In this document: positions 56,516 to 64,000 of the stretch, one piece after another
Layout of the letters: every line of letters starts with the position of its first letter
How positions within the stretch are numbered: the stretch's first letter is position 1
Assembly (NCBI GenBank): GCA_007844125.1
Contig: CM017567.1
Span: 41,931,130-41,995,129, forward strand
Origin: Sinonovacula constricta
Lineage: Eukaryota > Mollusca > Bivalvia > Cardiida > Solecurtidae
Length of the DNA: 64,000 nucleotides
Reading direction: 5' to 3'
Made by a program: the position numbers and the translations under genes
Notes under the pieces: generated by a model
The model's input: the letters and a program-made list of their open reading frames with translations, nothing else
Database searches by the model: none
Told to the model about the DNA's origin: nothing

Positions 56516-58547
56516 ATAATATAATTGGACAGTCCCATACACATAAGAATGCACAGTCGGTATATCTTAGGATATTGTTTTCTTTTATAACTTCCTTCTC
56601 GTTTCTCGTTCTAAACGGTTATTAAATTTATGAGATTGTATTGAATAACCACTTTGATTGTTACGGTGGGATATAAACTTTTTGAGTTTTGGGCAAGTAG
56701 CAAGACGGTCCAATAATATGCAGTCCGCATTAAATGATTCACATTACACATTAATGTTGCCATTTGGTAGGAAATAATTCTTAACATGAATAGCGTGCTT
56801 AATGTCCCAGTAAATCTCGAAATATCATTGGTTTTCCATCGAAACTCAAGCACAAGATAAACGATATGGAACCTTATTCCAATACTTTGTGCGTGGTATC
56901 AAAGCTTTAGGTCAATGGAAATAGTTAGCGTGGTACATATAACACACACATATGTACGATAAATATTGCTTTAAGCCCTACTGCATCTCATAAATGTAGC
57001 ATCCCCAGAAAGGCTTTAAAAGTGCAGATTACAGAGACCAATTTGAATTGTCATTGTGCTTATTTATTCTCGTATATTTTTAATATTAAGTATGCCCACA
57101 ACAACAACATCGATTTAAGGTAAAGCAAGTATATAGAAAATTAACACGACTGATGTGCTGTATACTTTAATGAAGACGCGTATGCCAAATTTGAAAAATA
57201 TTCTCTATCCAGTTTTGAATTTATGGATATTTTTGTCTTTGAATCTTTATAATTTGTATTAAAGTTGTCTCTTTTTTTTTAAAATGAGAAAACTCTTAAT
57301 AATTTGTATTATACTACTTACGAGAAGTGTTCTGTTATTGAGTAGTGAATGGAAACAAAATATAGCATAAGATAAACAAAGAAAACATTTTACTTGATGG
57401 GTGGGTTTGACTAATTAATTGTTTACAAACACATCAAGTTAAAGTCTGGTATTCCCATTTGTTATGCTTTCTGTGCTGCGTTAAAAAATCACTGACCTCT
57501 TCATAACCAAACGATTTATGTCAGAGTTGCTCAAAATGTTCTACAAAGTATTTTCGTTGATGCTGTAAAATATAAAATAATTTCAACACATGGTTTTGAT
57601 TTTTTTAGACTTTGAATATATCAGGTAACGAATTTGTAATCAAAATAAGCACAAATAATACCTTAAAAATTCATTTACACTAATAAAATTGAAAACTGAG
57701 CATGTTTCCTTTTTAATGTGGTAGATTGATACATGAATAACTGTCAAAGTGAAAAGGTAGAAAGGAAAAGGTGACAATTCGTGCCCATACCGGGATTCGA
57801 ACCCTCAGCCCCCTGTTTTGAAGCATATTAACCCAAATCTTGATGCTCTTCAATTGGAGGAGCAGCATTACAATCAATCTATCTTAAATCAGATTAAAGT
57901 ACCATCCTATACAACGTATACTCACTTGTAAGCACTCAAATTTTATATTTTAAATAAGACAATAAGTCCTATGACCATTGCAACATATACTAACATTTGA
58001 AAAATCACAGGACGAAGGTATTCATGTATGACTTGAAAGACCTGAAAATGTCGAAAGTGAATGTAAATGTACAATACATAAGCGTGGATTCTAATTAGTA
58101 AATGATAATGGTGAGTACAAATAAGAGAGAATTTGGATGCTATTCTCACAATCTTACTGAGATGATGTTCATTTGTAGATACTGATTGTCACTGATGTGT
58201 GACCAGCTTACTACCATGTCCACCATCAATAGCGCAGTGGAATAAGACCTTTTTAGTGCAAAAAAAAATGACTAACAGCATGAAAGAAATATGTTCAGCA
58301 TTTAGAACAAAACACAATAATTAAGATCGAACCATGGGTCATGAGATTAGTTTTTAATTTAAACCGCACTGACGTATTTGTACTGGCGGATAGGAAATTG
58401 TTTATTGAACATTTGTTAGCCTTTGTAAGAAATGTGCTACAGTCCTAAAAATATTTGAAAAGGATTGGGCATGTGGTATCCATTTTAATACTGAGAGAAA
58501 CGTGACATTTAATGAAAAGCAATTCTATATTGTCGAAATAAACGCAT
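56516..58547. other. AT-rich intergenic with a tRNA-like relic
   Basis: No gene. At about 57785-57870 the minus strand has GGGTTCGAATCCCGG, a good B box, preceded by GAAGAGCATCAAG, faintly like an A-box region. The T-stem does not pair fully, so it is probably a SINE or tRNA relic, not a working tRNA. Confidence 0.4.
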
Positions 58548-58670
58548 TCACTCGATAATGTTCAACTGTTTTGTGTGGCCGCAAGGCAAACTGACGATAT
58601 CGATAAAGACAGTTATGCAAACAGAGCAAATGACCATACCGTCTCGCAAATCGACAAATCGTTCCCTTTG
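58548..58670 (-). pseudogene. Possible RING-finger (TRIM-like) fragment
   Basis: A short minus-strand frame contains ICSVCITVFIDIVSLPCGHT. This has the start of a C3HC4 RING (C-x2-C, then F-x-D, then LPCGH), as in TRIM-type E3 ligases. The rest of the RING (further Cys/His pairs) is absent because the frame stops about 10 residues later. It may be a decayed exon or chance. No splice-linked partner found. Confidence 0.3.
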
Positions 58671-59383
58671 CATTAATAAGCAGTTTGGAAACGATGCAAT
58701 TACATCGTAATTTGCCAATAATAATTTCCGACACAAGTCGTTTTATTGCATTGCATTACAGAATATGGAAGCCAAATAGCAACAGTGTTCAATAGGTGGG
58801 AAATAAGAAAAGATCTAAGCATGCATTTCAAATGATTTTAATTGCACACTACATGTTCAAAATGAATAAGTTGAACGGCTCAATGTTTGTTATAAAAACA
58901 AAAACATTTCTAAATTTGCTATATTATGATAGTTCATTTGTATATGTGATATGCGCTCTATTCAAAGGAAATAACAAGAAGAACAATATCGTGGATTTAA
59001 CCTTACATGTTTCCACCAAACTTTGGTACATGTTTTCGCATTTATCTATGGCTGCGTTATCGAAGATATTGCAACTTAAGATAGATAAAGGTATATCTTA
59101 TACGGTCTCTACGTGATCTTGTGATTCCTTCTGAACATTTCCTTTTTGAATAAAGCACTAAAGGTGTGCACGTAATTACATCATTTTAATTTCCCTGATC
59201 ATCAGAGTAATTAACGTAAAAAGAAAGCATTATGAATCATATAATCTATTTATTATGAAATCATTGCTGGGCAGCCATGTTGTTTTATTTAAACATTTAG
59301 CAGCATTGAGACAATTTGAACCCCGACACACGATTTTTCTCTTGTTGGTCGTTTTTCTTACTTTAGTTTTAACTTTATTCATA
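58671..59383. other. AT-rich intergenic, nothing recognised
   Basis: A 106-codon plus-strand frame (58796-59116) has no recognisable domain, and its composition is like the surrounding DNA. Confidence 0.45.
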
Positions 59384-59620
59384 GGGGCGCCCGTGGTGTA
59401 GTGGTAGAGTCTCCGATTTGATTTGATTGATTTTAGAGTAGCTCTGACTGCTTAGCCTCCAAACACGTTCGAGTCCCGTTCGGGGCGAAGGACTTAATGT
59501 GGGAAGGTCTTCCGGTTGGCCTTCGGTTCGCCAGTGGTTCTATCCAGACATTTGTCTGGGGTCTTCCTCCACCAAAGCAGCTGGACGTCGCTATAATTAA
59601 AAAACTGTATTCGTGTATTA
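59384..59620 (+). mobile_element. tRNA-derived SINE, family 1, copy 2
   Basis: Begins GGGGCGCCCGTGG, with A box TGGTGTAGTGGTAG and B box CGTTCGAGTCCCG. A ~45-bp insert relative to copy 1 (GATTTGATTTGATTGATTTT and flanks) separates the boxes. The 3' body, CAGTGGTTCTATCCAGACAT to CTCCACC, matches 7692-7728. AT-rich tail. Confidence 0.82.
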
Positions 59621-62600
59621 CCGTCTAACAAGCTGGCTGTATATTGATTCGATATATTATTTGCCATATTTCAGTCAGTGATAAAAGTGACTCTGTATCT
59701 TATTTAAATATCTATTGCTTTCACATTTTCTTGCCTCTTGCTTTTATTTGTTATTATCTCGCATTTGTTTGTTGCTGTTTTATGTTAACACTATGTAGTA
59801 CGTATTGCATGAACAGTGACAAAAACCAACGTTATTTAATTAAAAAAAAAACTGTATCACTCATAAACATCATGTCATCAAATTCATGCGGTGTTACTTT
59901 GTTGCGCTACTTAAAATTGGTGAAAAAAATGATATGTCAAAGATTCGCATGATTCAACACCATCAGGAGATAATTTCTGCTTTCACTCATAATCTTAACA
60001 AACATTTAAACTACATGCAAACAAGCAATCTTGATCAAATGTGTTATGCAAAACCGTCCGTGAATGGCACATTTGCAAATAAATGGCGGTGCATGTATTC
60101 AAAATTGATAACACTGCACTATACATTTGGCAGGATTCCTACGAAGCCTTGCAAAGTTCTTTTCAATTAGTGGCATTAACTATATGAACAGTCAATTTAC
60201 ATTATATTATTGTTGTATTATAAATGGTAAACTGATATAGTGTGCTGTATTTAAGATCCGCTATTTACAGTATATATGTATTACACAAGCATGGGAGATT
60301 GCTTTGTCTCATTTAGAATTATTCTTCAACTAATAAACAGACATGATTTCGAGAATATGCATTCTATTGTTATTGCTAATTAACGCCCATATGTATCCAA
60401 ATCATATTAGCATATAATTGAATATTATTAATCTTTATTCATACATCGCATTTATATATTGCATATCTATATACCGCGAAACAATGCTTACGAATGAGCG
60501 TACAGTGTTAAAGGTGAATGTATCTGCCTTATCACTCGTAATTATATATCATTATGATTATAAAGACAGCATTCTGACGATCTCATTACGTATATACATT
60601 AACCAAATCCGACGATAAAAGGTTTGAATAAAAAAAGGATACTGACGTTCTTTTTGCTTTAAAACTTTGCTACTATAGGGTTCACTACATGGATTTATAG
60701 CAACATATTGTTATCCCGCTCTGTAACATTGTAACAAGATCAAATCTAACAGAGTGCAACATCAAACAGATCCAATACACTTTTGATATAATGCCTTTTT
60801 CTGACATGTGAACAAGATCGATGTCAAGACTTTTTAATGAGGCTGTAAATCTGGACTACACCAGACCTATTAATGAAAGCTGTCAAATAATACCTCCCTT
60901 GTACATATTATGTAATAGTAACTCAAGGTTAATGTTTTTAACCAGACATATTACAACCGGCATTTATTCCATACATCTGACCGCCTAATTTGACCTTTAC
61001 CATGGAGCAAATATTGTTCTTGTGCACGTTGAACAATCCATTCAAGGTCAATGCTTTCGTATTAGTAATTGGACAATCATTCACGCAATGAAGGATTAAT
61101 TTGCAATTATTTTTAACTTTTACCTTAGTATTTTTCTTATTTCTAAAGCTTATTTCGATACAACACACTTTTGATCATTCAGATCGCTTCTAGATGTAGT
61201 TGGTGAAGACATGTCGCTGGCATATATCTTCCAAATGAAGCTTAGAATGTCAGCTGAGACGCCAAAGCATGCAGTGAGAGATTAAGAGATTCTTAAGTAA
61301 ATATATATTGAACATTTTTCACTTTCAATATTAGCCTTCACATATTAAGAACAAATAGGAAAAGGTAGAAGAATTTAATCAGACACGCGTGCAAGAAATG
61401 AATATAATCTGGAATGTATCTGGTCATGGAAGCTACCAATATAATGCACCTTGTAACAATTTGGGTTCTTTAAGGTGATTCATTCGGCAATAGCAATGTT
61501 CTATCGGAAGTTAGTACAATAATTGTATGAGCTAATTTGAAAACTGTTAAAAATGCACATAGTTGAAAGTTTATGACTGAAATTAGACAATAATACTTCT
61601 TTGTGTGCATATATAGTGACTGCACGAAACTGCTGGATCTTAATTGGTTTTTGTGGAACTATTTGTTGTCTAAAACTGTCCCCTTTGGACAAAGACCACG
61701 TGAAACAACTTCGGTACAAAAATAACTCAAAATATGTTTTATAAGATCATGTCGCTTAACATCATGGCATTGAACATTAGCACATTAAAAAGAGACATGA
61801 ATGAATTCATTAATTTCATGTGTGTTTCTACGGTGAGCAAGTTAATATGATCACTACCCAACCGTTTACAATTATAACTGGACAGTAATTATTTTCTTTT
61901 TTCAATCACAGAGTTAATCAAACTCGGTGAAATTACAGAACTTTTGCTAATGAGATAGGTATTGAAAAAAACATCTACGATTTATGTACGCAATACTGGC
62001 AAAACAACTAATCAAAAATGAACTTATTTATGAGATTCAACACTCACGAAAAGCGATTGCACAGAAATAATTTACACTTTTATAAGGCAGTCGTGTTTAG
62101 GGTCGCAGTGTGTTTTTGAATGCGATTCATATCTCATCAGCATTTTTCATGAACTGTCGCCCATCAGGGAATGCTCAATGGCTGTAGTTCTCATGGCAAC
62201 TGATTAAATCTTTCATTTCATATGACATCACAACATAAAATAAGGATGTGTCTTTGGAAGTTTCTTATTAAGAACATAAATACATCCCAACAGTAAAGTT
62301 TATGCTAATGGAAATATGTGTCCGCAATATAAAGCTTACGATGTTTGTAAGCTCATAGACGTGTATGCAAATTAACCATATAATTGGCAGAACGACACAT
62401 ACAAGAACAACAAAACAAACATTCAGAACCTTTTTCTGCAAACTTTCGTGGTAGTTTTGTCACTTATTTTTCGTCCTTGTTATAGAAGATGTTGGTGTTG
62501 TTATTACGAAGATAAGATAAAAAAAATAAACATGTTGATAACTAATTATATATTCAGTCTATTTCTCTCGCTTACACTAGAGTCACAACATATTCACTCA

Positions 62601-62708
62601 CATCCCTCTTTGTATTCGTTGTTTATGGTACAGTCACTACGGATATTCGATATATATAGCCTGGTGCGATTACTCCGCTTTAATTAATAGCAATTTGAAT
62701 ATCAACAT
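59621..62708. other. AT-rich intergenic, nothing recognised
   Basis: No gene, RNA or element ends recognised on either strand. All frames are short with compositions typical of AT-rich non-coding DNA. Confidence 0.5.
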
Positions 62709-62805
62709 AAAAAAAAAAAAAAAAAAAAAAAGCCCTAGCCGGGGCTCGAACTGTGGTTTGAGTCCCTGCTGCGGCGATCTTTTTTTTTCTTCTTCTTCTT
62801 TTTTG
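62709..62805. repeat. A-run, tRNA-like fragment and TTC-rich run
   Basis: An A-run of about 23, then GCCCTAGCCGGGGCTCGAAC whose minus strand has a B-box-like GTTCGAGCCCCGG, then a T/TTC run. Looks like the head of a minus-strand SINE fragment between simple repeats. Confidence 0.45.
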
Positions 62806-63832
62806 TGATTTTATTCTGGTGGTAGGAAAAAATACTTTCACCATATTTCCATGTGTTTGAAAGGGTGACCAACTGATTTGAATGTTCACATTCACAATCT
62901 TTTTATTTATTCTAAAAGGTCTTTCGTACTACAAAGACAAAAAAGCGAAGTCGTCATGCTAGCATGCATTTATTCAAACAGACCTCCGGCCAAAGACCTC
63001 AGAAAAATTATGTGCATAACGTAGCCGATTACAGACGGTGTTGTCATATGCATAGATTAATAGGAAACAATCGGTCAGCTATAGTATATGAGATTGTCAT
63101 AATTAATCTTTTATTGAAGGGACATAATTCATCTTTTATTACATGTGTATACAGGTTACGAAACCAAAAATAATTCAATGAATTTCAATAATTGTAATGT
63201 TACGTATAAGCATCGTGTAATCATAGCAGTTGGGTCAATGTTATTGGTCATTTAGCATTTTAGTTCAATAGTTTTAGTATCTGGGAATAACAAAGCGCCT
63301 GGAACATCTTAAACCGTGCCAAATTGACAGGCACTTAATTTCGTAAATGTTCATCTTCAATTAATATTCAAATAAACATGATATGCTTATGAGAAATAAA
63401 AATGGACATATTACCATAAGAGAATCATTCGTCACTTTTATCGTAAACGCATATTCATGCAGTGTAGGGAGTCGCAGCTTGCCAATATTTCCTTTCATAA
63501 GATAAATGTTTTTGACATTGCCACGTCTCAATGGGTCTTCCAGACAAATTTCTTTAGGGGAAATCGTAAATCGGATTATTCTGTAAGGTTCTTGAATAGT
63601 TGCAATGTATCAAGATTTGAAAATAGCACATAATGATGTCGGAGACCTGATCACGGTCGACGAAATGTCTACTTCTGATATAGAACCAGATACTTCAGCT
63701 TGTGCTTTATCTTTGTTTTATTGGCTATTGCAGAGCAGTTGTACTATCACACTTGTAATACTGTGTCGTGTGCATGGAATTAATCTTGCATTGTTGTTCA
63801 CCAGGGCTGAATGTGTCACAAAAACAACCATC
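62806..63832. other. AT-rich intergenic, nothing recognised
   Basis: No feature found. Confidence 0.45.
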
Positions 63833-63892
63833 ATGATGATAATTATGATGATGATGATGATGATGATGATTATGATGACAATGATGATGATA
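63833..63892. repeat. (ATG)n-like microsatellite
   Basis: ATGATGATGATG with ATT and ACA interruptions over about 60 bp. It gives the Met/Ile-rich end of a spurious frame. Confidence 0.92.
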
Positions 63893-64000
63893 ATGTACAT
63901 AAATATGTGAGAATATCGAACCGTAACTCTGATGGGAACTAGACTATCGACTACTTTCTTTCTTGTTGTCTGCTACATCTGTAATTAAAAGCCGCGTTGT
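63893..64000. other. Window end, nothing recognised
   Basis: Unique-looking sequence, no feature. Confidence 0.4.

Noticed and set aside
57785..57870. Candidate tRNA gene on the minus strand
   Set aside because: The B box is good, but the T-stem and acceptor stem do not pair and the A box is poor. More likely a relic.

Overview
This is AT-rich eukaryotic nuclear DNA built almost entirely of transposable elements, satellites and old duplicated sequence. I find no host gene that I can assign with confidence. The repeat types suggest a mollusc, probably a bivalve: several tRNA-type SINEs, short element ends carrying (CCGT)n, (GACGCC)n or GACGG-type runs, and the interspersed 'gctcacctg...caggtgagc' and 'TAGTCCCCT...AGGGGACTA' families. 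The species cannot be fixed from the sequence. There are no operons, bacterial signals or CRISPR arrays.

Layout. (1) 1-1.68 kb: flank with a GTCT microsatellite. (2) 1.68-7.54 kb: an apparently complete PIF/Harbinger transposon with two convergent genes, a three-exon MADF/Myb-like protein (+) and a HARBI1-type DDE nuclease (-), bounded by 15-bp inverted ends and dense CCGAT-type subterminal repeats. (3) 7.6-9.9 kb: two SINE copies. (4) 9.9-12.6 kb: a 2.66-kb CA-rich satellite. (5) 12.7-13.6 kb: a dispersed repeat split by a nested element. (6) 15.4-24.5 kb and 28.0-34.6 kb: two diverged direct copies (A and B) of one segment. Copy A has gained a solo LTR (19.1 kb) and a 60-bp tandem array (21.5-22.8 kb). 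Between the copies lie a SINE, a pogo-like MITE and a fold-back structure. (7) 36.36-44.91 kb: a young Ty3/Gypsy retrotransposon on the minus strand with near-identical 0.98-kb LTRs, gag, a -1 frameshift signal, protease, reverse transcriptase, RNase H and integrase. (8) 45-64 kb: AT-rich sequence with an element carrying AGGTCA-type motifs (48.7 kb), tandem repeats (51.0 and 53.1 kb), a CpG-rich block (50.6 kb), a hAT MITE with a perfect 8-bp target duplication (55.4 kb) and a further SINE (59.4 kb).

How the parts work together. In Harbinger elements the MADF/Myb-like protein and the nuclease act jointly: the first binds DNA and recruits the second, and the CCGAT arrays are plausible binding sites. 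The Gypsy element appears to make Gag alone, or Gag-Pol by slipping at CCCAAAC next to the gag stop codon, ahead of a 9-bp hairpin. Its LTRs differ by about one substitution, yet it has an altered reverse-transcriptase catalytic motif (YLDA) and a frame break before RNase H. It is therefore either a recently dead copy, one mobilised by other copies, or affected by sequence errors.

The most notable points are the frameshift cassette, the YLDA change, the 46-47 bp direct repeat flanking the retrotransposon, the solo LTR with heat-shock-type elements beside its TATA box and an apparent empty site in copy B, and the higher-order structure of the 60-bp array.
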